64,000 nt of DNA. Origin: Geomonas oryzisoli (GTDB lineage: Bacteria; Desulfobacterota; Desulfuromonadia; Geobacterales; Geobacteraceae). Shown here piece after piece: positions 1 through 8,584 of the stretch (its first letter is position 1; every line of letters starts with the position of its first letter). The notes under the pieces are model-generated. The model saw nothing but the letters and a program-made list of their open reading frames with translations. It did not search any database and was not told where the DNA came from. Location of the stretch: assembly GCF_018986915.1 (NCBI RefSeq), contig NZ_CP076723.1, forward strand, positions 4,182,228 through 4,246,227, given 5' to 3'. The position numbers and the translations under genes are program-made.

Positions 1-274
1 CTTTATTACAAGAGCGGTGCCAAAAACGGGCTCTTGTCGAAAATTTTGCAAGTGACCGTTTTACCTGATATTTAATGAGGGGTCGCCGCCTACGCACAAT
101 GAACCGCGTATCCAGCAGTTGAACATGAGCCGGGACGACACCGCGCCCTCAGACGGAAAAACAATGCAATTACGATGACTTTCAGACCTTGAGCACCAGT
201 TCAACTTTTGCACAGGTGTCAAAAAAACCAATGAGAAGGTGTCATCGTTCCGAGTGGGAGCCGTGCTCGGCACC
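1..274. other. Gene-free stretch at the window edge
   Basis: No open reading frame here has a credible ribosome binding site or recognisable product. The two copies of the octamer AGGTGTCA (near 214 and 236) are noted but too short to interpret. The stretch may be the intergenic tail of a gene outside the window. Confidence 0.4.
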
Positions 275-307
275 AAAAAAAAGGCCACGGTAGTCTGCGC
301 CGTGGCC
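275..307 (-). terminator. Intrinsic terminator after the DUF1318 lipoprotein gene
   Basis: Read on the minus strand, an 8-bp GC-rich stem (GGCCACGG with CCGTGGCC) closes a 9-nt loop and is followed by eight U residues. It lies about 25 nt past the stop codon of the lipoprotein gene and should end the AsmA-lipoprotein transcript. Confidence 0.85.
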
Positions 308-331
308 TTTCCCTTCAGCTGTTTGTTCCGG

Positions 332-1006
332 CTACTTCTGCACCCACCGGTCGTTTTGCAACTGCATCCACCACCCCGGCTGGGCCGCTTCACGCTTGGT
401 TTCTGCGTAGGTGGTCGCCGCCTTACCCATGACCTGGTTCAGCGCCTCCTTGCTCTCCTTCTGCTTCTGCAGCTTGAGTATCGCCTTCGCCATGCTGAGG
501 ACCACGACCTTCCGGCTCTGGTTTTCCGCGGCCACCAGCGCTTCATCCTGCGCCCCGAGCTTCGCTTTGACGGAGGGAGGGACCACCACCAACCCCTGCT
601 TGGACAGCCCGACCGCACCGCTGGTGAAAAGCGCGTTCAGCCTCGGAAGCCGCTTGCTCATCTCGTCGTAGGCCTTCAGTACCTCGGGCATGCTGGACAG
701 CTCGATGGCTAGGGCGTCCGCGTCGGCATCGGTATCTGCGGCATAGGCCTCAGCCACCAGGGAGAACTGCGGCAGGCTGTCAAAAAGCCGACTCTGAGGT
801 TTGTCCTGGGGCGCGGCCGGGGGAAGGCCCGGGGGAGGCGCGGGGCTGGACGGTTTCTCGCCGCTCTTCAGTAGCATGTCGTCCAGCGACTTGTAGGCCT
901 CCTTGGCAGCCTTCTCGGGGAAGTAGACGTTGACCGTGATCACCGCGCAGGCGGCAAGGGAGCAACAGGTAAGGGCCAACAGCAACTTGATCAGTTTCGT
1001 TTTCAT
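332..1006 (-). CDS. DUF1318 (YdbL-type) lipoprotein with a YnbE-like N-terminal segment
   Basis: The 224-aa product has a lipoprotein signal (lipobox LAAC, Cys20, Ala at +2), so it is expected in the outer membrane. After the Cys comes ITVNVYFP and an amphipathic stretch resembling the short E. coli lipoprotein YnbE. A Pro-rich linker follows, then a C-terminal half with the DUF1318/YdbL pattern (SGAVGLSKQGLVVV, then AAENQSRK). It lies 67 bp after the AsmA-like gene on the same strand, mirroring E. coli ydbH-ynbE-ydbL. There YnbE partners the YdbH lipid bridge and YdbL controls YnbE. Assignment to DUF1318 is fairly firm; the fusion reading is inference. Confidence 0.75.
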   Translation of the reverse strand: MKTKLIKLLLALTCCSLAACAVITVNVYFPEKAAKEAYKSLDDMLLKSGEKPSSPAPPPGLPPAAPQDKPQSRLFDSLPQFSLVAEAYAADTDADADALAIELSSMPEVLKAYDEMSKRLPRLNALFTSGAVGLSKQGLVVVPPSVKAKLGAQDEALVAAENQSRKVVVLSMAKAILKLQKQKESKEALNQVMGKAATTYAETKREAAQPGWWMQLQNDRWVQK

Positions 1007-1073
1007 GGGATACCCCCGTCGGATTCTTTTATCTGCTCCTTAAATGGCACTTCACGAATATAACACAGCAGCA

Positions 1074-4000
1074 TCACTCTTCCCACTTGAACTCCGGCAC
1101 CACTTCCGGTTTCGCCGGTGCCTTCTCCTCGGACGGTATACCGGTCGCGGGCTTGCCACGTACGGCGGCCTCCTTGACCGACTCCAGCAGATGGTCCAGG
1201 GCGATGCGGTTTTGGGTCGGGGCGATGTTCACGTTCAGGTCCTTCACCCCGAAGAAGTTGGTGTTGACGATCTTCAGGGTGTTGAAGGTCAAGTCCCCCT
1301 CCTGCAGGGTGGCCTTGATCTCCGCCTCGTCATAGTCCCGGTCGCGTCCTAGGAAAAATCCACTCAGCTTCTGCTTGGCCAGGCGCTGCAGGAACTCCTT
1401 GCTGACCAGCATCTTCTCCCCTCCCCCCTCGCGTGCCCAGAGGTCGACGAAACCGGTCATGCCCGCGACGCCGCCTCCGACGCCCCTGAAGCTGATCACG
1501 CCGTCCACCCGCCCCGAGATGTACCCCTGGACGCTGGGGATGCTGCGGCAAAGCTGTTTCAGGCTCAGCCCGTTGACCAGCAGGTCGGCACGGTAGGTGA
1601 GCTTCTCCTTCACCGCGAGGTACCCGGTTCCGAGCATGGTGCCGTCGTAAAGGGTGGTGCGCAACGGTGCGATCTCCATGAGCCCCTGCGAGGCGCGCAG
1701 TTGGAGGGTGAGCTTCCCCAGCTCCAGGGTGCCGAAAACGGTCCTGGCCACCGTCAGCTGCTCACCAGCCGCCGGAAGCGCGCGCAGTTGGCCCAGCAGG
1801 CGCGGATAGTTGCCCCTGCTGAATTCCCGCGTGTCCTTGGGCTGCGGCGCGCTTTTGCCGGAGAGATCCAGCGAGACGGGGATCCTGCCGTCGATGCCGG
1901 TCACTGCAAGCTTCTGGGGCGCCGACTCGATGCTCCCGCCGTGCACATCGATCCCGCCGTCCAGGAGTTGCCGCCCGTCCCGAAACTCCAGCTTCGCGTT
2001 GGCGGAGAACACCCCTTTGAGCGTCGCCTCCTGCAGCGATGTCGGCAGCAGGTTCACGGTCGCGTCGACCAGGGCATCGGCGGGGGTGTCGGGGAGCGTA
2101 AAGTTGATGGTGCCGCGACGCTTGGGTGACAAGGCTGCAGCCACCTCCCCCCGCGCCCGCAGCGCGACACCCTTGCCCGGCGAAAACAGCCCTTCGCCGA
2201 TGGAAAGCGTCCCCGCCGCATAGGTTCCGGAGAGGAACAGGGAGGCCCCGGAGAGAGCACTCCTGCCGTTTTTGGAGAGGGCGAGGCTGCGCCCCTTGGT
2301 ATCGAAACGGCAATCCAGCCCCCCTTTCCCCGAATAGGAGCCGGAAACCCGCGCGTCCAACCGGCCCGCCGTCGGGCGCACCGCCGCCGTTTTGGGCAGA
2401 AAGGACGCTGCCTGGGCTGCGGCCCCATCCTGCAGCGCAGCCTTGAACGTGCCCCCCGTCCCGGGAACAAAGGGACGGAAAGCGGCCTCCGCCGTCAACT
2501 TCCCCCCCAGAAACCTGCCTTCCAGCTCGGCGCGGCCGCCTTCCCTGGTGAAGCTCGCCTGCACCAGCGCAGATCCCGCGGCATTCCCCTTCATGGTGAT
2601 GGCACGGGAAGAAATCGTCCCCTTCCCCTCCAGCCATTTTTCCGTTCCTGCCGTGACCAGAGTCCCCTGGGCCTGCCCCGACAAACCCGAAAGCTCCAGG
2701 TCGCCCTGGCGCAACGTCCCCCCTTCGAGCTCCGCCACCAGAGGAACCCGTCCCCCTTGATGTCCCGGAGGCGGCAACCGGCCGGCGATCCGGGTGGCGA
2801 CGAGCCTTACCCCCCCCAGCCGTGCCTGCACCCCTTCCAGGCTGACCTTCTCGTCCTCGACCCGGTAGCTGAAGCGTGCATCCCCGGTCTGGGAGCCGAG
2901 GGTCACCCCGGCCAGGCGGCACTCGCCGGAGGCCTGGCGGTGGGCTCCCTGCTGCCGCAACTCGACCGTGGCCACCCCCTCCTTGACGGCAACAGGTTCC
3001 TTGCCACGCTTCCCCGCAACGTCGGCGAGCGCGATCCGGCCCGAGAGTTTCAGATCCTGCGCGTTCTTCCCGGTCACGACCACGGTCGCCGTTGCCGTGC
3101 CGGAGGCCGCCTGCAGATCGTGGCGTTGCAGCAGCGGGTTCAGGGAGACGAGCTTTGCCTGCGGGAGCCTCAGCGTAGTCGACAGCGGCTCTGGCCGTTG
3201 CAGATCGTAGGTGAGGTCACCCTCGACCGCGACGCCGTAGACCCGGGCACTGAACCCGCTGCTTTGGGCACGCACCGGCCGCAAACGCGACGAAAGAGTG
3301 ACATCGAAGGGAAGACGGAGCGCGTCGACCACTGCCCTGCCCGTGCCCTGCGCGGCGGAAAGTGTCCCGACAACGGCAACGCCTTCCCCCTTCCTGGCAA
3401 GGGCCGCCTTCCCGGAGATCCCGGCCGCCAGCAGTTCCCCCTTCCGCGCCAGCGACCCGTCCCGGAGCAGCAGGATTCCGGCGGCGCTGTCCAGGCCTCC
3501 CCCGGCCCCCTCCAGCCGCAGCGACTCGCAGCGCAAATCCCCCTCGAGCAGCAGCCCGCGCCGGGCCTCGTCGGTCAGCAGTACGTTCAGCAGGGCGAGG
3601 TCGACCTGGTCCACCCCGAAGAGCAGGGCGAAGCGACGCTCTTTCCTGACCCCGGTCAGGCTGCCTTCGGCGTGCAGTTGCGCGACTTTGGCGATATCGA
3701 GGGTGGCGTCGTTCAGGTCGACCCTATCCTCGGCGATGCTGTAGGAGCCGTTGAACTGCAGCGTCCCCGCGATCGGGTAGCTCCCCTCGGCTGCCGGCAA
3801 CAGCACATCGCTGAACCGGAAGGAGCCGGAACTGCGCAGCTCCCCCTTGGCCAGCACCGCGTTCACCGTGAGCGAACCGCGCGCCTTTGCCAGCGCTTGC
3901 GGGTTCTTCAGTTTCAGCAGGGTGGCCACCCTCTGCAGCGACAGGATCGGTGCGCTCAGGGTGAGATCCACCGCGGCCTGCGCGCCCGGCCTCGCAGTCC

Positions 4001-4625
4001 CCTGCAGTTGGTAGCGGTTGTTCGCCGCATCCTGGAAGGCAAGCTCCACCTGGGCGTTGCGCGATCCACCCGTAGTCAGGTTGTAGAGCTTCACGTCGAC
4101 GCCGCGCACCCCCTCCCCCTGCACCGTGAACGCACCCTTTTGCACCAGGAGCTTGCCGATCACCGTCTCCGGGGCGGGCCTGGCGGGCTTCCTGGCGGCG
4201 AGCCGGCGCTGGAGGTCGGTGAAGTTCCAGGTGCCGGCGGCGTTTTTCACGAGGTTGATGCTGCCGCCGTCGATGGAGATGAGGTCGAAACGTCGCTTCC
4301 CACGCAGCAGGCCAAGCCACTGCGGCTTTACGGCCACCCTGTCCGCCGCGACCAGGTCGGGACCGGCGAACCCTTTCGGGTTGTGCAGCCTGACCTTGCG
4401 CAGCACGAGCGTCGTGCCCGAAAGCGAGACGTCCTGCACGGTGAATTCCTGCTGGAGCGACGAGGTGACGTAACCGGCAAGCTGGCGGGCGGGGAGCGGC
4501 GTGGCGAGGTAGATCTGCAGCAGCACGAAGACGAGCAGGCACACCCCGAGCAGGCCGGCGGCAACAAATGCCAGCATCCTCACCGGTCCTTCCGGGATTA
4601 AGTTTCTGCCGCCGAGCTCTCTCAT
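1074..4625 (-). CDS. AsmA/YdbH-like intermembrane bridge protein
   Basis: The 1183-aa protein has one N-terminal membrane anchor (about residues 18-42). A very long, repetitive, beta-rich periplasmic region rich in Gly, Leu and Arg follows, the layout of AsmA-like proteins (AsmA, TamB, YdbH, YhdP). These form hydrophobic grooves that carry phospholipids between the inner and outer membranes. The start ATG follows a GAAAGGGGA ribosome site. Its downstream partner is a DUF1318 lipoprotein, which points to the YdbH branch rather than TamB, since no TamA/BamA-like gene is adjacent. At nearly 1200 residues it is longer than E. coli YdbH (about 880). AsmA superfamily membership is confident; the subfamily rests on context. 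Confidence 0.8.
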   Translation of the reverse strand: MRELGGRNLIPEGPVRMLAFVAAGLLGVCLLVFVLLQIYLATPLPARQLAGYVTSSLQQEFTVQDVSLSGTTLVLRKVRLHNPKGFAGPDLVAADRVAVKPQWLGLLRGKRRFDLISIDGGSINLVKNAAGTWNFTDLQRRLAARKPARPAPETVIGKLLVQKGAFTVQGEGVRGVDVKLYNLTTGGSRNAQVELAFQDAANNRYQLQGTARPGAQAAVDLTLSAPILSLQRVATLLKLKNPQALAKARGSLTVNAVLAKGELRSSGSFRFSDVLLPAAEGSYPIAGTLQFNGSYSIAEDRVDLNDATLDIAKVAQLHAEGSLTGVRKERRFALLFGVDQVDLALLNVLLTDEARRGLLLEGDLRCESLRLEGAGGGLDSAAGILLLRDGSLARKGELLAAGISGKAALARKGEGVAVVGTLSAAQGTGRAVVDALRLPFDVTLSSRLRPVRAQSSGFSARVYGVAVEGDLTYDLQRPEPLSTTLRLPQAKLVSLNPLLQRHDLQAASGTATATVVVTGKNAQDLKLSGRIALADVAGKRGKEPVAVKEGVATVELRQQGAHRQASGECRLAGVTLGSQTGDARFSYRVEDEKVSLEGVQARLGGVRLVATRIAGRLPPPGHQGGRVPLVAELEGGTLRQGDLELSGLSGQAQGTLVTAGTEKWLEGKGTISSRAITMKGNAAGSALVQASFTREGGRAELEGRFLGGKLTAEAAFRPFVPGTGGTFKAALQDGAAAQAASFLPKTAAVRPTAGRLDARVSGSYSGKGGLDCRFDTKGRSLALSKNGRSALSGASLFLSGTYAAGTLSIGEGLFSPGKGVALRARGEVAAALSPKRRGTINFTLPDTPADALVDATVNLLPTSLQEATLKGVFSANAKLEFRDGRQLLDGGIDVHGGSIESAPQKLAVTGIDGRIPVSLDLSGKSAPQPKDTREFSRGNYPRLLGQLRALPAAGEQLTVARTVFGTLELGKLTLQLRASQGLMEIAPLRTTLYDGTMLGTGYLAVKEKLTYRADLLVNGLSLKQLCRSIPSVQGYISGRVDGVISFRGVGGGVAGMTGFVDLWAREGGGEKMLVSKEFLQRLAKQKLSGFFLGRDRDYDEAEIKATLQEGDLTFNTLKIVNTNFFGVKDLNVNIAPTQNRIALDHLLESVKEAAVRGKPATGIPSEEKAPAKPEVVPEFKWEE

Positions 4626-4726
4626 GTGTCCCCTTTCGTGCAGCGTGAACTTTACCCTGCTTCGCCGCGCTGGGCAAGGGCGGCTTCAGTCGGCTCCGTC
4701 ACGAGGAACAGGCCTGCCGCTGGAAC

Positions 4727-4755
4727 AAAAAAGGGGCACCCGGCGTGGGTGCCCC
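4727..4755 (-). terminator. Intrinsic terminator after the GAPDH gene
   Basis: On the minus strand GGGGCACC pairs with GGTGCCCC across a 6-nt loop and is followed by six U residues. It lies about 40 nt past the GAPDH stop codon. Confidence 0.88.
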
Positions 4756-4791
4756 TTTTCATGTGGGTAGTACTTCCGTGCCGAACCGGAA

Positions 4792-6237
4792 TCAGGCCGG
4801 CAGCGCGGGAAGTTCCAGACCGGCCATCTGCTGGACCATGCGCACGACCTGGCAGCTGTAGCCGAACTCGTTGTCGTACCAGACGTAGAGCACGCAGCGG
4901 TTCCCCTGCACGATGGTGGCCAGGGAGTCGACCACGCCGGCGTGGCGCGAACCGACGAAGTCGCTGGAGACGACGTCCGGGGAGTTGGTGTAGTCGATCT
5001 GGTTCTGCAGCGGCGAGTCGAGCGAGATGGCGCGCAGGTAGCTGTTCAGCGTCGCGACATCGGTCTCCGTGTTGAGCTGCAGGTTCAGGATGGCCAGCGA
5101 GACGTTCGGGGTCGGCACGCGGATCGCGTTGCCGGTCAGCTTGCCGGTCAGCTCCGGAAGCACCTTGGCCACGGCCTTGGCCGCGCCGGTCTCGGTGATG
5201 ACCATGTTCAGCGGGGCGCTCCGCCCGCGGCGATCGGCCTTGTGGTAGTTGTCGATCAGGTTCTGGTCGTTGGTGTAGGAGTGGCAGGTCTCCACGTGGC
5301 CGCTGACGATGCCGAACTTGTCGCTCACCACCTTCAGCACCGGCACGATGGCGTTGGTGGTGCAGCTCGCGGCGGAGAAGATGGTTTCCTGCGGCACGAT
5401 CAGCTCGTTGTTGATCCCGGCGACGACATTGGGGATGTCCCCCTTGCCCGGTGCGGTGAGCAGCACCTGGGAGACGCCGGGCGCCTTCAGGTGACGGCCG
5501 AGACCTTCGCGGTCACGCCACTTGCCGGTGTTGTCGATGACGATGGCGTTGTTGATGCCGTACTGGGTGTAATCGACGTTCTCGGGGGCATCGGAGTAGA
5601 TGATGCGGATCATGTTGCCGTTGGCGATGATCGCGTTCTCTTCCTCGTCGATGGTGATGATGCCGTTGAATGGACCGTGCACGGAGTCGCGGCGCAAGAG
5701 GCTCGCCCTCTTCACCAGGTCATCCGGGCCGGCCTTGCGGACAACGGCGGCGCGAAGGCGGAGCTTCTCGCCGCTGCCGGACTTCTCGACCAGGATGCGG
5801 GCAAGCAGGCGGCCGATGCGGCCGAAACCGTAGAGCACGATGTCCTGCGGCTCGTCCAGCAGCGAGGTGCGGCCGGTGTTGACCGAGGCGAGCTCGCTGG
5901 CGACGAAGTCGTCGATGGAGACCTTGTCCTGCACGGCCTGGTAGCGGACCGCAAGCCTGCCGAGGTCGATGCGCGCCGGCGCCAGGTCCAGCTTGGCGAG
6001 GGCTTCCAGGACCGGGAACGTCTCCTGGACGGTCAGCTCGCCGTCGAGGATCAGACGAGCGAAACGATGCGCCTTGAGGATCTCGATGGTCGGGCTGTTT
6101 ACCAGCGAACGGCCGTACACCGTGGTGACGATGTTGTTGTCGCGGTAAAGATGACCGATGATCGGGAGCATGCGCTCGGCAAGCTCCTCATGGCCCTGCC
6201 ATTCCTTCAAATAAGCTTCCTGTTTCTCAATCTTCAT
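4792..6237 (-). CDS. gap: Glyceraldehyde-3-phosphate dehydrogenase, long N-terminally extended form
   Basis: This enzyme oxidises and phosphorylates glyceraldehyde 3-phosphate with NAD(P). The dinucleotide-binding GFGRIG lies at about residues 137-142 and the catalytic Cys292 is in ASCTTN. The HSYTNDQN and NVSLAILN signatures follow. The protein is 481 aa, because about 130 residues precede the Rossmann fold, whereas classical GAPDH is about 335 aa. Such extended forms exist in gamma- and deltaproteobacteria. I chose the ATG at 6237 because AAGGGACGG sits just upstream; the reading frame is open further upstream but enters the promoter. The gene is monocistronic, with its own promoter and terminator. 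Whether it works in glycolysis or gluconeogenesis cannot be read here. Confidence 0.92.
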   Translation of the reverse strand: MKIEKQEAYLKEWQGHEELAERMLPIIGHLYRDNNIVTTVYGRSLVNSPTIEILKAHRFARLILDGELTVQETFPVLEALAKLDLAPARIDLGRLAVRYQAVQDKVSIDDFVASELASVNTGRTSLLDEPQDIVLYGFGRIGRLLARILVEKSGSGEKLRLRAAVVRKAGPDDLVKRASLLRRDSVHGPFNGIITIDEEENAIIANGNMIRIIYSDAPENVDYTQYGINNAIVIDNTGKWRDREGLGRHLKAPGVSQVLLTAPGKGDIPNVVAGINNELIVPQETIFSAASCTTNAIVPVLKVVSDKFGIVSGHVETCHSYTNDQNLIDNYHKADRRGRSAPLNMVITETGAAKAVAKVLPELTGKLTGNAIRVPTPNVSLAILNLQLNTETDVATLNSYLRAISLDSPLQNQIDYTNSPDVVSSDFVGSRHAGVVDSLATIVQGNRCVLYVWYDNEFGYSCQVVRMVQQMAGLELPALPA

Positions 6238-6301
6238 AGTTCCGTCCCTTCGCAGAAAATAACGCCGGACACTTCGAAGCGCTCCGACGCAAAACTCAGC
6301 G

Positions 6302-6329
6302 TACATAACGGCCGACGCGCCACTGTCAA
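6302..6329 (-). promoter_or_regulatory. Sigma70-type promoter of the GAPDH gene
   Basis: The -35 box is a perfect TTGACA (6324-6329), separated by 16 nt from a TATGTA -10 box (6302-6307). The transcript would start near 6295 with a leader of about 58 nt. The promoter lies inside the upward extension of the GAPDH reading frame, which supports the shorter start. Confidence 0.7.
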
Positions 6330-6344
6330 CTGCACACCAAGGCA

Positions 6345-6678
6345 ACGCCTAAGTACACCGAATCATTTCGCGGTTGACAGAACGACAGCAGCAAGAGCGG
6401 CCAAAACGCCTGCATACTACAGTATTTTTGTGATGTAAACAATTGAAACTTCAGGGAGATAAACAAGTAATGTTTTTGTTAATTATTTCGAGTAAATATA
6501 TCTGTCACAGATTCACCGTCCGCATTTTATGCCGCCACAACCTTTGCGCCCGGCGCACTCTTCGTGCTATCCTTGCCAGTCGCCGCCGCGGTTGGTGGCG
6601 CGCCGCCGGCCTGCACTTCCAACCGCGGCGGGAGCGCCGGCTCGTGCCAAGGCGGCCAAATCTTTACCTGGATAGACT
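6345..6678. other. Intergenic region with an AT-rich block and a large perfect hairpin
   Basis: The first part (about 6420-6520) is clearly AT-rich against a GC-rich background. Further on, a perfect 13-bp inverted repeat (6583-6595 with 6619-6631) encloses a 23-nt GC-rich loop, about 50 bp before the DMT-family gene. It has no U-run on the plus side. I see no convincing gene. Confidence 0.5.
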
Positions 6679-7008
6679 ATGAGAACCATCGTACTACTGA
6701 TCCTTTCCAACGTTTTCATGACCTTTGCATGGTACGCACACCTGAAGGACCTGCGCAGCGCGCCGGTGTACGTGGCCATCCTGGCGAGCTGGGGCATCGC
6801 CCTGTTCGAGTACATGCTCCAGGTGCCCGCGAACCGCGCCGGGTTCGGGACCTTTAGCCTGGGACAATTAAAGATCATGCAGGAAGTGATCACCCTTTCG
6901 GTCTTCGTCCCGTTCGCTGTGTTCTACATGGGACAGCCGCTCAAACTGGACTACCTGTGGGCGGGCATCTGCATGGCGGGTGCCGTCTTTTTCATCTTTC
7001 GCGGATAA
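6679..7008 (+). CDS. DMT-family small membrane protein (DUF486)
   Basis: The 109-aa hydrophobic protein has four predicted transmembrane segments and matches the DUF486/COG3169 pattern, including the FAWYAHLK segment near residue 16 and VPANRAGFG near residue 50. Members look like half-size drug/metabolite transporters, but no substrate is established. The ribosome site is weak, and the large hairpin at 6583-6631 lies in the leader. It is followed after 12 bp by a monooxygenase-like gene, so the two are probably cotranscribed. Confidence 0.8.
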   Translation: MRTIVLLILSNVFMTFAWYAHLKDLRSAPVYVAILASWGIALFEYMLQVPANRAGFGTFSLGQLKIMQEVITLSVFVPFAVFYMGQPLKLDYLWAGICMAGAVFFIFRG

Positions 7009-7020
7009 CGGAGGGCTGCA

Positions 7021-7326
7021 ATGATCTGTGTAATCGCATCAATCAGGGTTCGTGAGGGGGCGCGGGACGCGTTCCTGGAAATCTTCAACGACAACATCCC
7101 CAAGGTGAAGGCGGAACCGGGGTGCATCGAATACTTCCCCTGCGTCGACGTGGACGCAGCGCTCCCGGTACAACTCCGGGACGACCTGGTGGTAACCATC
7201 GCGGAGAAGTGGCAGAGCGTCGACGCGCTGCACGAACACCTCGCCTCGCCGCACATGCTCGAGTACAAGGAGCAGGTGAAGGACCTGGTGACCGAGGTGT
7301 CGCTCAAGGTGCTGCAACCGGTCTAG
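7021..7326 (+). CDS. Antibiotic biosynthesis monooxygenase (ABM) family protein, YgiN-like
   Basis: The 101-aa single-domain protein has the dimeric alpha/beta-barrel (ABM) pattern: MICVIASIRVREG start, KAEPGCIEYFPC in the middle, and EKWQSVDALHEHLASPHM. Relatives include the quinol monooxygenase YgiN and other small cofactor-free oxygenases or stress proteins. A GGAGGG ribosome site lies 8 nt upstream. It sits between the DUF486 gene and a DUF2127 gene on the same strand. The substrate is unknown. In an anaerobe it may act in oxidative or quinone stress, but that is only a guess. Confidence 0.8.
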   Translation: MICVIASIRVREGARDAFLEIFNDNIPKVKAEPGCIEYFPCVDVDAALPVQLRDDLVVTIAEKWQSVDALHEHLASPHMLEYKEQVKDLVTEVSLKVLQPV

Positions 7327-7340
7327 AGCGGGAGGCGGGG

Positions 7341-7817
7341 ATGCCGGCAAAGGCGAGAAGTGCGAAGGGGCGCGGACTGCGCGTGGTGGCGGTCTTCGAG
7401 GCCTTCAAGGGGGCGGTGGTCCTGCTGGCGGGGTGCGGGGTGCTGACGCTGGTGCACAGGAACCTGCACGACATCGCGGTGCGGCTGGTGCTGGTCCTGC
7501 ACATGAACCCGGCGCGCCATTATCCGAGCATTTTTATTGACGCCGCCAACCGCGTCACCGATGTGCAGCTTTGGATGCTGGCGCTTTCCGCGCTGGCGTA
7601 CGCCGCGGTCCGGCTCGTCGAAGCGTACGGGCTGTGGCACGAGAAGAGATGGGCGGAGTGGTTCGGCTTCCTCTCCGGAGCGATCTACCTCCCCGTCGAG
7701 CTCTTCGAGATCTTCCGCAAGCCGGACTGGGCCCGCGTCGCCGTCTTCCTGGTGAACGTGGGGGTGGTCGGTTACCTCGCCTCCGCCCTCAAGCGCTCCA
7801 GGAAGTCGCGCCGCTAG
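7341..7817 (+). CDS. DUF2127 family integral membrane protein
   Basis: The 158-aa protein has about four transmembrane segments. It begins with a basic tail and RVVAVFEAFKGAVVLLAG, with GLWHEKRWAEWFG and YLPVELFEI further on, features of DUF2127 (COG3305). The function is unknown. The ATG at 7341 follows GGAGGCGGGG, and the gene starts 14 bp after the ABM gene, so it is likely the third gene of that operon. Its 3-prime end overlaps the convergent TIM-barrel gene by 4 bp. Confidence 0.75.
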   Translation: MPAKARSAKGRGLRVVAVFEAFKGAVVLLAGCGVLTLVHRNLHDIAVRLVLVLHMNPARHYPSIFIDAANRVTDVQLWMLALSALAYAAVRLVEAYGLWHEKRWAEWFGFLSGAIYLPVELFEIFRKPDWARVAVFLVNVGVVGYLASALKRSRKSRR

Positions 7818-8584
7818 CCCAGATAAGGGGCCAACACCTGCAATGAATTCTCAAGGTGCGGCCTGCTGTGCGACTCGATGGTGAACGCGGCGTCCGGCGC
7901 ATACTTATCCATCAGTTCGAAGAACAGCTTGAAGTCGATGGCGCCGTCTCCCGGGGGTGCGTGGTCGTCCCTGGTGCCGCTGTTGTCGTGGATGTGCACC
8001 TCCCTGATCCACCCCCCCAGCGCCTCGAACCACTCTTCCATCCCCACCCGCTTGAACAGGTTCCAGTGACCCACGTCGAAGCAGTGCCCGAACGAGGGCT
8101 CCTGCACCGCCTCGAACAGCGCCTTCAGGGTCGAAGGTTCCTCCTCGAAGATGTTCTCCACCGCGACCACCGTGCCGATCTCCCTGGTCCGCGGCAGGAC
8201 CTCCCGCCACGCGGCGACGCTCAATTCGAGCCACTGCCCCTGCGCCTCACCGTAGCGCCAGCGGTCGAACCCGGGGTGAAACACCATCACCTCGGGGCGG
8301 AGCAGTTCGGCGGCGTCGAGCACCTGCCGGAAGCGGTGCATGGTGGCGTCCCGCAGCATCCGCTCCAGCGAACCGGGGTTGAGGTCCATGAAGGGTGCGT
8401 GGATGGTGCAGGAAAGCCCCTCCCCCTTGAGCGCACGCGCCGTCTCGGCGAGCTGCGCCGGCGTCGCGGCATCGAGCGCGTCGGCGGAGAGGTAGATCTC
8501 GGGGTTCAGCTTGCGCTCCAGGATGAACGGGAGATGCTCCGCGATCTGGCTGTAAGGGACGTGTACGAAGACTTTTTTACTCAT
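7814..8584 (-). CDS. Sugar phosphate isomerase/epimerase-like TIM-barrel protein
   Basis: The 256-aa protein matches the xylose isomerase-like (AP endonuclease 2 superfamily) TIM barrel. The putative metal ligands are spaced as in that family: HAPFMDLNPG early, FHPGFD, VENIFEE (Glu ligand), CFDVGHWN (Asp/His), VHIHDN and the C-terminal TIESH Glu. The family includes isomerases, epimerases and endonuclease IV-like hydrolases; the substrate cannot be inferred. It overlaps the upstream K+ channel gene by 8 bp and is cotranscribed with it. Confidence 0.78.
   Translation of the reverse strand: MSKKVFVHVPYSQIAEHLPFILERKLNPEIYLSADALDAATPAQLAETARALKGEGLSCTIHAPFMDLNPGSLERMLRDATMHRFRQVLDAAELLRPEVMVFHPGFDRWRYGEAQGQWLELSVAAWREVLPRTREIGTVVAVENIFEEEPSTLKALFEAVQEPSFGHCFDVGHWNLFKRVGMEEWFEALGGWIREVHIHDNSGTRDDHAPPGDGAIDFKLFFELMDKYAPDAAFTIESHSRPHLENSLQVLAPYLG

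Noticed and set aside
6237-6345. A 36-residue upstream extension of the GAPDH protein
   Set aside because: The extension runs through the TTGACA/TATGTA promoter and lacks a ribosome site, whereas the ATG at 6237 has AAGGGACGG.
6443-6682. Open frame of 79 aa ahead of the DUF486 gene
   Set aside because: It crosses the 13-bp hairpin, is Arg/Trp-rich without family features, and overlaps the real start of the next gene.
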